From assembly GCA_050246595.1 (NCBI GenBank), contig JBFWVT010000026.1:1-63036 (forward strand): a stretch of DNA of 63,036 bases, given 5' to 3'. This stretch comes from DATARH01 sp050246595 (GTDB lineage: Bacteria > Pseudomonadota > Alphaproteobacteria > ATCC43930 > CGMCC-115725). Positions 1 through 8,648 of this stretch are shown piece by piece. Made by a program: the position numbers and the translations under genes. Under the pieces are notes generated by a model. The model did no database searches. It saw only the letters and a program-made list of their open reading frames with translations, and had not been told where the DNA came from. The stretch's first letter is position 1. Each line of letters begins with the position of its first letter.

Positions 1-461
1 ACGGACGATGCGCCCGCGGCACCCGCCTCATTGCCAAGGTGCCGCAGGGGCGCTGGCGCACCCTGACCTTTCTGGCGGCCTTGCGCTGCGACCGGATCAC
101 CGCGCCCTGCGTCATCGACGGCCCGATCAACGGCGCCAGCTTTCGCGCTTACGTCGAGCAGTTCCTCGTGCCCACCCTGAACCGCGGCGATGTCGTGATC
201 CTGGACAATCTCGGCAGCCATAAGGGCCAGGCCGTCCGCCGCCTGATCCGCGCCGCCGGCGCCAAGCTGTTCTTCCTGCCGCGCTATTCGCCCGATCTCA
301 ACCCGATCGAGCAGGTCTTCGCCAAGCTCAAGACCCTGCTGCGCAAAGCCGATCCGCGCACCACCGAGGACACGTGGCGCCAGATCGGCTCCTTGCTCGA
401 TCATTTCTCCGCACAGGAATGCGCAAACTACCTCGCCAATGCCGGCTACGCTTCAACCTGA
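1..461 (+). CDS. IS630-family transposase, C-terminal part
   Basis: This is the 3' part of a DDE transposase that cuts and pastes its own element at TA targets. The frame is open from at least position 39 to the TGA at 459-461 and probably enters from outside the window. The stretch VVILDNLGSHKG carries the second catalytic Asp, and YSPDLNPIEQVFAKLK carries the final Glu; both are typical of IS630 transposases. The 5' half and the first Asp are not in the window. The last 125 bp of the element (352-476) recur inverted at 62912-63036 with two mismatches. The family is clear; whether this copy is complete cannot be judged. Confidence 0.9.
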   Translation, partial: GRCARGTRLIAKVPQGRWRTLTFLAALRCDRITAPCVIDGPINGASFRAYVEQFLVPTLNRGDVVILDNLGSHKGQAVRRLIRAAGAKLFFLPRYSPDLNPIEQVFAKLKTLLRKADPRTTEDTWRQIGSLLDHFSAQECANYLANAGYAST

Positions 462-476
462 TGCGATCACGCTCTA
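462..476. repeat. IS630 terminal inverted repeat and TA target
   Basis: The end reads CGATCACGCTC and is followed by TA at 475-476, the dinucleotide that IS630 elements duplicate on insertion. The reverse complement of this end lies at 62912-62924. The two copies differ at 462-463 (TG here, AA in the other copy). Confidence 0.75.
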
Positions 477-905
477 ATGGCGAGCATTGCACAGCAGACG
501 TTGGATAAAAACAAGATTTTCATAGAAAGGCCTGAATTTCTACAATATTTTTACGATGGCAAAGATATTTTAGAGAGCGATGAAGATTATGCAAAAGCGA
601 GAGCAATCGCCTTGGCTATTCTGGATTTTATGGATCATGTGGGACGACTTACCGAGTATTCGGACAAGATATTTCCGGATAGTCTATCTGGAAAGGATGT
701 GTGGTTTTTATCTTTCCGGGCTGCTTTTGAGGCTAGCCCGATTTTATGTCGAACATACCGGGAGAATCGTCAGTTTTACGGAATAATTCGTAGGTTTGCT
801 TCCACCGCCTGTAATCAGCGCCGCAATTTCCCGAAGGCTGATCGCTTCAGCACGAACTCTTGTGCGTCTGGAAACCTGTTCTCCGGCTTCAGCTGTCGTA
901 GGTAA
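477..905 (+). pseudogene. Truncated hypothetical gene interrupted by the IS630 element
   Basis: An open frame begins immediately after the IS end. The segment of roughly 100 residues from NKIFIERPEFLQYFYDGKDI to about YGIIRRFA (to about position 800) looks like real protein. It resembles small conserved hypothetical proteins with a pattern like RPEL..YFYDGK, and its end resembles SPxLRxYLxENRxWY. The DNA here is much more AT-rich than its surroundings, which suggests horizontal transfer. The natural 5' end appears to have been lost to the IS. After about position 800 the frame runs on through sequence that no longer looks coding into the apt 3' end. No function can be given. Confidence 0.5.
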
Positions 906-1407
906 TCATCGCGGCGAGCGGCACGTCGAGCTTCTTGCGTCCTTCGAGAAACGCCAGTTCGATGATGCACGCCGCCGCGGCGACCGTCCCGCCCCGTATT
1001 CGCACCAGCTCGACGGCGGCCTGCATCGTGCCGCCGGTCGCGATCAGATCGTCGAGCACGACGACGCGCTGGCCTGGCGCAATCGCGTCCTCCTGCACCT
1101 CGATCGTGTCGGTGCCGTATTCGAGATCATAGGAGTAGCGGGTCGTCTTTCCGGGCAATTTGCCTTTCTTGCGCACCATCGCAAAGCCGCTGCCGAGCGC
1201 ATAGGCCAGCGGCGCCGCGACAAGAAAACCGCGCGACTCGATCCCGACAAGAAGCTCGGGGCGATACGGCCTGACCGCCTCCGCCAGCTGCTCGATCATC
1301 GCCCGCCATGCCTGCGGGTGCGCGAGCAGCGTCGAAATGTCGTAGAACAGAATACCCGGCTTCGGGAAGTCGGGTATCGCGCGGATGTGCGTTTTGAAAT
1401 CCATCAT
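889..1407 (-). CDS. apt: Adenine phosphoribosyltransferase
   Basis: Converts adenine and PRPP to AMP in cytosolic purine salvage. The 172-residue length is normal for the family. The type I PRTase PRPP-binding loop VVVLDDLIATGGT is at residues 115-127, and the family-typical GIESRGF is at residues 55-61. Two adjacent ATGs (1407 and 1404) are possible starts; both give essentially the same protein. It is divergent from the Mla operon, with about 125 bp between the starts. The stop lies next to the degraded AT-rich region on the left, so apt marks the edge of the core chromosome here. Confidence 0.95.
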   Translation of the reverse strand: MMDFKTHIRAIPDFPKPGILFYDISTLLAHPQAWRAMIEQLAEAVRPYRPELLVGIESRGFLVAAPLAYALGSGFAMVRKKGKLPGKTTRYSYDLEYGTDTIEVQEDAIAPGQRVVVLDDLIATGGTMQAAVELVRIRGGTVAAAACIIELAFLEGRKKLDVPLAAMITYDS

Positions 1408-1533
1408 TTGTCTCGCTGGGGCTCGTCTCGCCGGGTGTCGATTGCGCGCGGTTGCGGGATAGCGGGTTTTCCCGTACTTGGAAAGAGCTTGACCCCCGTC
1501 GATTATCAGACTGTTAGAGCCCGCCGGTTCAGC

Positions 1534-2670
1534 ATGGCGCCCCCTGCCACGATCGTTGCCTCCGAGGAGGCGGGAGCGCCGGTTCTGCACGCCGCGGGCG
1601 ATTGGCTCGTGACCGAGGCCGCCGCGCTTGATCGACGGCTGCGCGCCCTCAAGCTGCCGGCCAGGCGCTCGGTCACTATCGATGCGGCCGGGATCGAACG
1701 GCTCGACACCGCGGGAGCGTGGCTGCTGCTGCGCACCGAGCGCGAGCTTGCCGAACGCGGCCACGCGGTCGAAGTGACCAATCTGCGCCCGAGCCTGATG
1801 CCGTTGTTCGAGCAGCTGCGCGACCGCGGCATGATCTCGCCGCCGCCGCATCCGGTCCCGCCGCACCATACCTTTACCGGCTTTCTCGCGCATCTCGGCG
1901 AGGTCACGGTCGGGATTTTGCGGCGCGGCTACTCGATCCTGGGGTTTGGCGGGCTCGTCTGCGTGACGATGCTGCGGCTGCTGCGCCATCCCGGCCGGCT
2001 GCGGCTGCGCGCGACGATACGCCAGATGGAGCAGACCGGCCTCAACGCGACGCCGATCGTCGGGCTGCTGTCGTTCCTGATCGGCATCGTGATGGCGTTT
2101 CAGGGTGCCGACCAGCTGCGCCGCTTCGGCGCCGAGATCTATACCGTCAACCTGCTCGGCGTCACGATGCTGCGAGAGTTGGGCGTGCTGCTGGCGGCGA
2201 TCATCATCGCCGGCCGCTCGGGCAGCGCCTTTACCGCGCAGATCGGCACGATGCAGGTCAACCAGGAGATCGACGCGATGCGCATCCTCGGTCTCGACCC
2301 GGTCGAGGTGCTGGTGCTGCCGCGCGTTTTCGGTCTGATGCTGACACTGCCGCTGCTGGTGTTTTATGCCGATGCGCTGGGCCTGCTCGGCGGCTTTCTG
2401 ATGACCTGGGTGACGCTCGGCATCACGCTGCCGGCCTTTCTCGATCAGTTGCAAGGCGCCGTCACGAGCTGGACCCTGTGGGTCGGCGTCATCAAGGCGC
2501 CGTTCTTCGCCGCGATCATCGCGATGGTCGGGTGCTATGAGGGGTTCAACGTGTCGGGCAGCGCCGAGAGCGTCGGCCGGCTGACGACGCAATCGGTCGT
2601 CGAGTCGATCTTTCTTGTGATCGTCGCCGACGCCGCCTTTTCGGTGCTGTTCTCGATGCTCGGGATCTGA
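1534..2670 (+). CDS. MlaE-type lipid ABC permease with fused N-terminal STAS domain
   Basis: Inner-membrane permease of an MCE/Mla-type phospholipid transporter. Residues about 15-100 form a STAS domain (MlaB-like; core RSVTIDAAGIERLDTAGAWL). Residues about 125-378 form the MlaE/YrbE permease with several hydrophobic helices and the conserved IIIAGRSGSAFTAQIGTM segment. In E. coli the STAS protein MlaB is separate; here it is fused. The ATG at 1534 is chosen because the protein fold begins just after it. The frame stays open upstream to 796, but that part is antisense to apt. No strong ribosome binding site precedes the ATG. It is followed by the ATPase gene after 2 nt. Confidence 0.92.
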   Translation: MAPPATIVASEEAGAPVLHAAGDWLVTEAAALDRRLRALKLPARRSVTIDAAGIERLDTAGAWLLLRTERELAERGHAVEVTNLRPSLMPLFEQLRDRGMISPPPHPVPPHHTFTGFLAHLGEVTVGILRRGYSILGFGGLVCVTMLRLLRHPGRLRLRATIRQMEQTGLNATPIVGLLSFLIGIVMAFQGADQLRRFGAEIYTVNLLGVTMLRELGVLLAAIIIAGRSGSAFTAQIGTMQVNQEIDAMRILGLDPVEVLVLPRVFGLMLTLPLLVFYADALGLLGGFLMTWVTLGITLPAFLDQLQGAVTSWTLWVGVIKAPFFAAIIAMVGCYEGFNVSGSAESVGRLTTQSVVESIFLVIVADAAFSVLFSMLGI

Positions 2671-2672
2671 GG

Positions 2673-3443
2673 ATGCCGACGGAGGACGATATCGTGATCC
2701 GGGTGCGCGGCCTCGTCACCCGCTTCGGCCGGCAGACCGTCCATGACGGGCTCGATCTCGATGTGCGGCGCGGCGAGGTGCTCGGGGTGGTGGGCGGCTC
2801 CGGCACCGGCAAGTCGGTGCTGCTGCGGTCGATTATCGGGCTGCGCCGGCCGCAGGGCGGCAGCATCGAGGTGCTGGGGCGCGACGTGCTGCATGCCGAC
2901 GAGGCCATGCTGCGCGCGCTCGAACAGCGCTGGGGCGTGCTGTTCCAGGACGGGGCGCTGTTCAGCTCGCTGACCGTGATGCAGAACATCGAGGTGCCGC
3001 TGCGCGAGCACTGTCCGATGCCGGAACCGCTGATGGACGAGATCGCGGCCTGCAAGATCGCGCTGGTCGGTTTGCCCGAGCCGACCGCCGACAAATTCCC
3101 CGCGCAGCTGTCGGGCGGCATGCGCAAGCGCGCCGGTCTCGCAAGGGCGCTGGCGCTCGATCCCGAAATCCTGTTTCTCGACGAGCCGACCGCCGGTCTC
3201 GACCCGATCGCCGCCGCCGAGTTCGACCGGCTGATCGTCGATCTGAAATCGAGCCTCGGGCTGACCGTGTTTCTCGTGACGCACGATCTCGACACGTTGT
3301 TCGCGATCTGCGACCGGGTCGCCGTGCTGCTCGACAGGAAGATACGAATCGGTACCCTGGCAACGCATCTGGAGGATGAAGATCCCTGGATGCGCGCCTA
3401 TTTTCACGGTCCCCGCGCCCGCGCGGCTCGCCCCGCTCGGTAA
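2673..3443 (+). CDS. MlaF-type lipid ABC transporter ATP-binding protein
   Basis: Cytoplasmic ATPase that drives the adjacent MlaE-type permease. Walker A GGSGTGKSV is at residues 41-49, the signature LSGGM at 146-150 and Walker B ILFLDEP at 166-172, followed by the H-loop in FLVTHDLD. The 256-residue length fits the family. The ATG at 2673 sits 2 nt after the permease stop; a GTG at 2694 has a better-spaced GGAGG (2681-2685) and could be the true start, which would remove seven residues. It is the second gene of the four-gene operon. Confidence 0.93.
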   Translation: MPTEDDIVIRVRGLVTRFGRQTVHDGLDLDVRRGEVLGVVGGSGTGKSVLLRSIIGLRRPQGGSIEVLGRDVLHADEAMLRALEQRWGVLFQDGALFSSLTVMQNIEVPLREHCPMPEPLMDEIAACKIALVGLPEPTADKFPAQLSGGMRKRAGLARALALDPEILFLDEPTAGLDPIAAAEFDRLIVDLKSSLGLTVFLVTHDLDTLFAICDRVAVLLDRKIRIGTLATHLEDEDPWMRAYFHGPRARAARPAR

Positions 3444-3472
3444 GGCAGACCTCGGTAAGTCAGGCAAGGAAG

Positions 3473-4414
3473 ATGGAAACACGTGCGAATTACGCCGCGG
3501 TCGGCGCCTTTGTGCTCGCGATGGTCCTGCTCGCCTTTGGCGCGGTGGTGTGGCTGGCCGGCAGAGAGCTGAACGACCAGCAGGCCCGCTACCGCATCTA
3601 TTTCAGCGGCTCGGTGAGCGGGCTGCGCGAGGGCGCCGCCGTCGAATATAACGGTGTGCCGGTCGGCAAGGTCGAGGACGTGCGGATCGACCCGGACAAT
3701 GTCGCGCTGGTGCAAACCACGATCACAACCGACCCCGAGCTGGTGATCAAGCGGGATGCCGTCGCGACGCTGCAAAGCAGCCTGTTGAGCGGCATCTCGT
3801 TTGTCCAGATCAGCGGCGGGACGCAGGATGCGCCGCCGCTGAAAGCCGAGGGCGATGAGCGCTATCCGGTGATCCGCTCCGTGCCGTCGACACTGGCCAG
3901 CGTCGCGGCTTCCGGCCCGGAGCTGGTCGACAAGCTGAACGCCACGGTCGATCGGTTCAGCATGATTCTTGACGAGAAAAACCGGCAATCGCTCGGCGAA
4001 AGCCTGGAAAACCTGCGTGTCTTCACCGCCGGGCTTGCCGAGCGCAACAAGGACCTCGCCGAACTCGCCGGCAACGCGAATTCCGCCACTGCGGCGGCCT
4101 CGAAGCTCCTCGTCAGCATCGAGCGCAGCTATACCGGGCCGGACGGCATCGGCACTCGCCTGACCACGGCGATCGCCGATTTCGACAAGGTCGCCCGGAA
4201 CCTCGCGGATACGAACAAGCAGCTGCAGGTCGCGCTGAGCGACGTCCGGCCCGGGCTGCGCAATTTCAGCCAGCAGACCCTGACCGATGTCGGCAGCCTT
4301 GTCGCCGAGACGCGCCAGCTGGTGGCCAGCGCCAACCGCGTCGTCACGACCGTCGAGCGCGACCCGCTCAGCCTGTTGTTCGGTGACCGCCGCGAAGGAT
4401 ACAGAGCGCGATGA
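3473..4414 (+). CDS. MlaD-family MCE-domain lipid-binding protein
   Basis: Periplasmic, membrane-anchored substrate-binding component of the Mla-type transporter. An N-terminal hydrophobic anchor (about residues 9-29) is followed by one MCE domain (about 38-115, with the characteristic GLREGAAVEYNGVPVGKV). A long, mostly helical C-terminal region (about 140-300) could form a tunnel or needle, as in MCE proteins such as PqiB and LetB. At 313 residues it is longer than E. coli MlaD (about 180). It overlaps the next gene by 4 nt (ATGA), so the two are probably translationally coupled. Confidence 0.9.
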   Translation: METRANYAAVGAFVLAMVLLAFGAVVWLAGRELNDQQARYRIYFSGSVSGLREGAAVEYNGVPVGKVEDVRIDPDNVALVQTTITTDPELVIKRDAVATLQSSLLSGISFVQISGGTQDAPPLKAEGDERYPVIRSVPSTLASVAASGPELVDKLNATVDRFSMILDEKNRQSLGESLENLRVFTAGLAERNKDLAELAGNANSATAAASKLLVSIERSYTGPDGIGTRLTTAIADFDKVARNLADTNKQLQVALSDVRPGLRNFSQQTLTDVGSLVAETRQLVASANRVVTTVERDPLSLLFGDRREGYRAR

Positions 4415-5064
4415 GGCTTGGCATCCGCCCCGTCGGGACCGCGGCGCTGGTTTTATGCGTCCCGCTGTTGCTCGGGGGGCTGCTTGCCGGGTGCGGCGGG
4501 CTGCTGCCGAAAGCCCCGGAACGGCCGCTCTATCGCCTGACCCCTGCGGTAGGGTTGCAGCAGCCAGCGCGACGGGTCGGAGCGCTGCTCGTCATCGCCA
4601 CACCGACCGCCTCCGCCGGGCTCGACACAAAGCGGATCGCGCTGATCCGTTCACCGGTCGCGATCGACTACTTCGCCGAAGGCGAATGGGTCGACCGTCC
4701 GCCGTTCCTGGTCAAGGAAGCCCTGCTCGAAGGCTTTCAGAAAAGCGGTGCGTTCGCCGGAGTCAGCAGCGAAGGACTCGGTCTGAATGCCGATTACGTG
4801 CTGAACACCGATATCCGCGACTTCACCGCGATCTACGACTCGCCGGACGGTCCGCCGCTCGTGCGGGTCCGCCTCGCTGCCGAGCTGATCACGATGCCGG
4901 GTCGCAATATTGCCGCCGCGACCTCGGTCGCGCGCGAGGCGCGGGCGGGATCCGCTGATCTTCCGGCGATCGTGCGGGCATTCGACAGCGCTTTAGGCGA
5001 GACGGTGCGGGACGTGATCGCCTGGGCGGCCAACAATCGCGCCCTGTCCGCCAGAGGCCGGTAG
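4411..5064 (+). CDS. ABC-type transport auxiliary lipoprotein (PqiC/DUF330-like)
   Basis: A likely outer-membrane lipoprotein partner of the MCE transporter. The signal peptide ends in a lipobox, LLAGC, at about residue 28. The mature part has the pattern of the ABC-type transport auxiliary family: PLYRLTP near the start, a DTKRIALIRSPVAIDYFAEGEWVDRPP segment, and a final region ending in a helix. E. coli mla operons have periplasmic MlaC at this point, so the layout is closer to pqiABC. It starts within the mlaD stop (4-nt overlap) and ends the operon. Confidence 0.85.
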   Translation: MRLGIRPVGTAALVLCVPLLLGGLLAGCGGLLPKAPERPLYRLTPAVGLQQPARRVGALLVIATPTASAGLDTKRIALIRSPVAIDYFAEGEWVDRPPFLVKEALLEGFQKSGAFAGVSSEGLGLNADYVLNTDIRDFTAIYDSPDGPPLVRVRLAAELITMPGRNIAAATSVAREARAGSADLPAIVRAFDSALGETVRDVIAWAANNRALSARGR

Positions 5065-5224
5065 GCAGCCGAAGCCGAGATCTTTCATCGGTCCGGTTTC
5101 GGTAACCCGATCGGCGATCGTGTCGAGATTTGTTGACGCCGGACCCGATCACGACAAGTACTGTTACGGAGGCGGAAGTTTGCGAAAGACATTCCCGCCA
5201 GTCGCTACGCGGCCGTAAACAACT

Positions 5225-5248
5225 GGAACGCAAACCGCGCCTCCGCTT
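5225..5248 (+). promoter_or_regulatory. Possible EcfG-type promoter upstream of the ECF sigma gene
   Basis: GGAAC at 5225-5229 is followed after 16 bp by CTT (5246-5248). The alphaproteobacterial general-stress sigma factor EcfG recognises GGAAC, a spacer of 16-17 bp, then GTT, so the -35 matches fully and the -10 only partly. It lies about 95 bp before the sigma gene. This is a weak candidate based on a short motif. Confidence 0.25.
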
Positions 5249-5343
5249 ACAACAAATTACCAAAAACCTGGCGCGTCCAATCTGCAAAGCAGTGGCGGCG
5301 GTGTTTAGATCGTTGCTCGATCCGACACCGAAAGGGAAACTCG

Positions 5344-5883
5344 ATGTCCGATTTTCACCGCCGACTCGAAGAACAGATTCCGCGTTTGCGGCGGTATGCA
5401 AGGGCGCTGACCCGCGACACCAGCCGGGCCGACGATCTGGTCCAGGACACCCTGCTCCGCGCCCTCGCCAAGCAGCATCTGTGGCAGGAAGGGACCAATC
5501 TGCGGGCTTGGCTGTTCACGCTGATGCACAACCAGCACGTCAACGATGTTCGCCGGTCGAACCGCGACGGCGGCAATATCGACGTGACCGAGATGGAATC
5601 GGAGCTGGTCGCGAACACCGACCCGACCGCTTCCCGGCGGTTGCGCGAGCTGGAGCGCGGCCTCGGATTGCTGCCTCTGGAGCAGCGCGAGGCGATCCTG
5701 CTCGTCGGTCTCGAAGGTCTGCGCTACGACGAAGCGGCCGCCATCGCTTGTGTCCCGATCGGCACGGTCCGCTCGCGCCTGTCGCGCGGTCGGGAGGCGC
5801 TGCGGCGCATTCTGGACATCGAGGAGACGGCGGCGCCGACGACTGCCAAGCGGCAGTCGGCCGATCTCGCCGAGGCGGCATAA
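5344..5883 (+). CDS. ECF-family RNA polymerase sigma factor
   Basis: A 179-residue sigma-70 family factor made only of region 2 (about residues 10-75, with ADDLVQDTLLRAL and the RAWLFTLMHNQ segment) and region 4 (about 108-160, with the helix-turn-helix RYDEAAAIACVPIGTVRSRLSRGREALRR). It resembles the short ECF sigmas common in alphaproteobacteria. An A/G-rich ribosome binding site (AAAGGGAA) precedes the ATG at 5344. No anti-sigma factor, NepR or PhyR gene is adjacent: the next 280 bp are non-coding and then comes cysteine synthase. Its regulator must therefore lie elsewhere or be absent. Confidence 0.9.
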   Translation: MSDFHRRLEEQIPRLRRYARALTRDTSRADDLVQDTLLRALAKQHLWQEGTNLRAWLFTLMHNQHVNDVRRSNRDGGNIDVTEMESELVANTDPTASRRLRELERGLGLLPLEQREAILLVGLEGLRYDEAAAIACVPIGTVRSRLSRGREALRRILDIEETAAPTTAKRQSADLAEAA

Positions 5884-6163
5884 TCGGCGCGACCGGCTGT
5901 CCGGCACGGAAGACAAGCGACAAGCCCGGCCGGATGTTGCCGCAGCTCTTGCATCCCGGGGCCGTAGTGCGGACGCACAATTCGGCCCCCCCCCCGTCTC
6001 CCCGGTTGTCATTCGGCACGAAGCGCCGCACTCTGAGGCGGCCCGCTTGCGTCTCGCGCCTTGCAACCCGCAAACGCGGGATTGCCGTGTTCCTCGCCCG
6101 GAGCCGCCGCTCTGCCGCGCCGACGAGGCGCCGAAAAGCGGAAGCAAGGGGAGACCACGCAGG

Positions 6164-7147
6164 ATGAGTACCGGCCCCGACACAACGACGCGGCACCCGA
6201 TCGGCGCGTTCCGCGGCCGGATTTACGACAGCATCCTCGACACGATCGGCGCGACGCCGCTCGTGCGCATCAACCGGCTTGCGGCCGAGTCCGGGGTCAA
6301 GGCCGACCTGCTCGGCAAATGCGAGTTCTTCAACCCGCTCTCTTCGGTCAAGGACCGCATCGGCTTGGCGATGATTGAAGCCGCCGAGACCGCCGGTCGC
6401 ATCCGGCCCGGCACGGTGCTGGTCGAGCCGACCTCGGGCAATACCGGGATCGCGCTGGCCTTTGTCTGCGCCGCGAAGGGATACAGGCTGATCCTGACGA
6501 TGCCCGAGAGCATGTCGATCGAGCGCCGCCGGATGCTGCGCCTGCTCGGCGCCAAACTCGAACTGACCCCGGCCGCCCAGGGCATGCGCGGCGCGATCGC
6601 GAAGGCCGAGGAGATCGTCCGCACCCTGTCCGACGCATTTATGCCGCAGCAGTTTCAGAACCCAGCCAATCCCGAGATCCACCGCCGCACCACCGCCGAG
6701 GAGATTTGGAACGATACCGCCGGTGCGGTCGATGTCGTGGTTTGCGGCGCCGGCACCGGCGGCACGCTGACCGGGGTCGGCTCGGCGTTGAAGCCGCGCA
6801 AACCCGGTCTGCGGATCGTCGCGGTCGAGCCGGAGGAGAGCCCGGTCCTGTCGGGCGGCCCGCCCGGTCCGAACAAGATCCAGGGCATCGGCGCCGGGTT
6901 CGTTCCCGATATTCTCGATACCTCGCTGATCGACGAGATCCTGTGCATCAGCCACGAAACGGCATTGCGCACCGCTCGCCAGGCCGCCCGGCTCGACGGG
7001 CTGGCGGTCGGCACTTCGGCCGGCGCGGCGCTGGCCGCCGCGATCGAAATCGGCGCCCGGTCCGACATGGAAGGCAAAACGATCGTCGCGGTCCTGCCGG
7101 ATCATGCCGAGCGCTATCTCTCGACAGCGCTGTTCGACGGGCTGTAA
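6164..7147 (+). CDS. cysK: Cysteine synthase A (O-acetylserine sulfhydrylase)
   Basis: PLP enzyme that makes cysteine from O-acetylserine and sulfide. The PLP lysine is K63 in NPLSSVKDRIG, the substrate loop TSGNTG is at residues 90-95, and the phosphate-binding GTGGTLTG lies near residue 190. The 327-residue length is normal for CysK. The ATG at 6164 is preceded by AAGGGGAG about 10 nt upstream; the longer open frame from 5750 lacks family similarity. The following MoeB-like gene starts 94 nt downstream, so both may serve sulfur metabolism. Confidence 0.95.
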   Translation: MSTGPDTTTRHPIGAFRGRIYDSILDTIGATPLVRINRLAAESGVKADLLGKCEFFNPLSSVKDRIGLAMIEAAETAGRIRPGTVLVEPTSGNTGIALAFVCAAKGYRLILTMPESMSIERRRMLRLLGAKLELTPAAQGMRGAIAKAEEIVRTLSDAFMPQQFQNPANPEIHRRTTAEEIWNDTAGAVDVVVCGAGTGGTLTGVGSALKPRKPGLRIVAVEPEESPVLSGGPPGPNKIQGIGAGFVPDILDTSLIDEILCISHETALRTARQAARLDGLAVGTSAGAALAAAIEIGARSDMEGKTIVAVLPDHAERYLSTALFDGL

Positions 7148-7241
7148 GTCGTCACGGCTGCTTCCAGACCCCATATCTGCCGGACCCCATATCCAACGGA
7201 GCGCTTCGGGCGCGATCGCCTGTGGCCGAACGGGAAATCCG

Positions 7242-8057
7242 ATGGAACTGAGCGAAGAGCAATTCCAGCGTTATGCGCGTCACCTGATCCTCGACGAGGT
7301 CGGCGAGGAGGGGCAGGAAAGGCTGCTGTCGTCGCGCGTGCTGGTGATCGGGGCCGGCGGGCTCGGCTCGCCGCTGCTGCTCTATCTCGCCGCCGCCGGG
7401 GTCGGAACGCTCGGGGTCATCGACAACGACCGGGTCGATCTGACCAATCTGCAGCGCCAGATCGTGCATGTGACCGAGCGGGTCGGCGACCTCAAGGTCG
7501 AGAGCGCCCGCGCGACGCTCGCCGCGGTCAACGGCGATGTCCGGGTCGAGGCCCATCCGGTGCGGCTCGGTCCCGACAACGCCTCCGACATCATCGGCCG
7601 CTACGACCTCGTCGCCGACGGCAGCGACAATTTCGCCACGCGCTACCTGCTGACCGACCAGTGTTTCCGGTTAAGCAAACCGCTGGTCGCGGCCGCGCTA
7701 TCGCCGTTCGAGGGTCAGCTTTCGACCTTCCGCCCCTATCTCGGCGCCGGTCATCCCTGCTACCGCTGTCTGTTTCGCGAGCCGCCGCCGCCCGACATGG
7801 TGCCGCGCTGCGAGGAAGCGGGCATTCTCGGCGCCGTCGCCGGCGTGATGGGCACGCTGCAGGCGGTCGAGGTGCTCAAGGAACTGCTCGGTCTCGGCGA
7901 CGGTCTCGACGGCACGCTGCTGATCTACGAGGCGCTTGGCGCGCGCTTTCACCGCATCCGAATCGGCAAGGACCCGGAATGCCCGACCTGCGGCGCGGCG
8001 GCCTGCGAAACCCCCGCCGGAGCCGCCGAACCCGCATCGGTTTTCCCGCCGTCTTGA
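7242..8057 (+). CDS. moeB: MoeB/ThiF-family sulfur-carrier adenylyltransferase
   Basis: E1-like enzyme that adenylates the C-terminus of a ThiS/MoaD-type sulfur carrier. The nucleotide loop GAGGLGS is at residues 37-43, the Asp of DND at 61-63, zinc cysteines at C173/C176 and C247/C250, and the catalytic-position cysteine at C190 in MVPRCEEAGILG. The 271-residue protein has no rhodanese domain. It lies just after cysK, which suits a role in sulfur transfer. Whether the partner is MoaD, ThiS or another carrier cannot be told from sequence alone. Confidence 0.88.
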   Translation: MELSEEQFQRYARHLILDEVGEEGQERLLSSRVLVIGAGGLGSPLLLYLAAAGVGTLGVIDNDRVDLTNLQRQIVHVTERVGDLKVESARATLAAVNGDVRVEAHPVRLGPDNASDIIGRYDLVADGSDNFATRYLLTDQCFRLSKPLVAAALSPFEGQLSTFRPYLGAGHPCYRCLFREPPPPDMVPRCEEAGILGAVAGVMGTLQAVEVLKELLGLGDGLDGTLLIYEALGARFHRIRIGKDPECPTCGAAACETPAGAAEPASVFPPS

Positions 8058-8115
8058 CCCCCGGCCGCTTCCGGCTCTATCGCTCGCCCGAACGAGGGGC
8101 CCGAAGAGGGGGAAC

Positions 8116-8622
8116 ATGGCCCAGCACGAGGGACTCGCGGGCGCCATTATCGGCGCCGTGATGTTGCTGTTCGCAGGGTCGACGGTCGCGGCCGAGGACG
8201 AGGCGAACGGTCCGAAAATCCCGCGCTTTGCCAGCCTGGACGCCGACAGGATCAATCTGCGCACCGGACCCGGCTCGCGCTATCCGATCGACTGGGTGCT
8301 GATGCGCCGCAACATGCCGGTCGAAATCATCGCGCAATTCGAGAATTGGCGGCGGGTTCGCGAATGGGACGGGACGACCGGTTGGGTGCAGCAGAACCTG
8401 CTGACCGGCAAGCGCCACGTCGTCATCGCGCCGGGCGAGACGCGGCCGATCCATCGCGAACCCGATCCGGCGTCGCCGCTCGTCGCGCGCGCCGAACCCG
8501 GCGTGATCGGCCGCCTGACCGAGTGCCGCGCTTCCTGGTGCCGGATCGAGGCGGCCTCGGTCGCCGGTTGGCTGCGCCGCGCCGATCTGTGGGGCGTCTA
8601 CCCGGACGAGAAGGTGCCGTAA
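8116..8622 (+). CDS. Secreted bacterial SH3-domain protein
   Basis: A 168-residue exported protein. Residues 1-26 form a signal peptide (hydrophobic GAIIGAVMLLFAGSTVAA). The mature part carries two SH3-type segments: the first around residues 42-100 with the typical RINLRTGPGSRYPIDWVL, the second around 105-160 with RPIHREPDPASPLVARAEPG and an SWCRI...GWLRR ending. Such proteins bind cell-wall or periplasmic ligands. A purine-rich GAAGAGGGGG precedes the ATG. Exact role unknown. Confidence 0.88.
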   Translation: MAQHEGLAGAIIGAVMLLFAGSTVAAEDEANGPKIPRFASLDADRINLRTGPGSRYPIDWVLMRRNMPVEIIAQFENWRRVREWDGTTGWVQQNLLTGKRHVVIAPGETRPIHREPDPASPLVARAEPGVIGRLTECRASWCRIEAASVAGWLRRADLWGVYPDEKVP

Positions 8623-8648
8623 GCCGGGAACGGGATCGCGGCAGAAGC

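Noticed and set aside
796..1533. Upstream extension of the STAS-MlaE open frame
   Set aside because: The frame is open but antisense to apt and has no similarity to the family; the ATG at 1534 gives the normal protein.
5540..7174. Very long antisense open frames (for example 5540-7174 minus, 17079-19142 plus, 43418-45424 plus)
   Set aside because: They lie opposite clear genes, are rich in Arg, Gly, Pro and Ala without any family pattern, and are expected by chance in DNA of this GC content.
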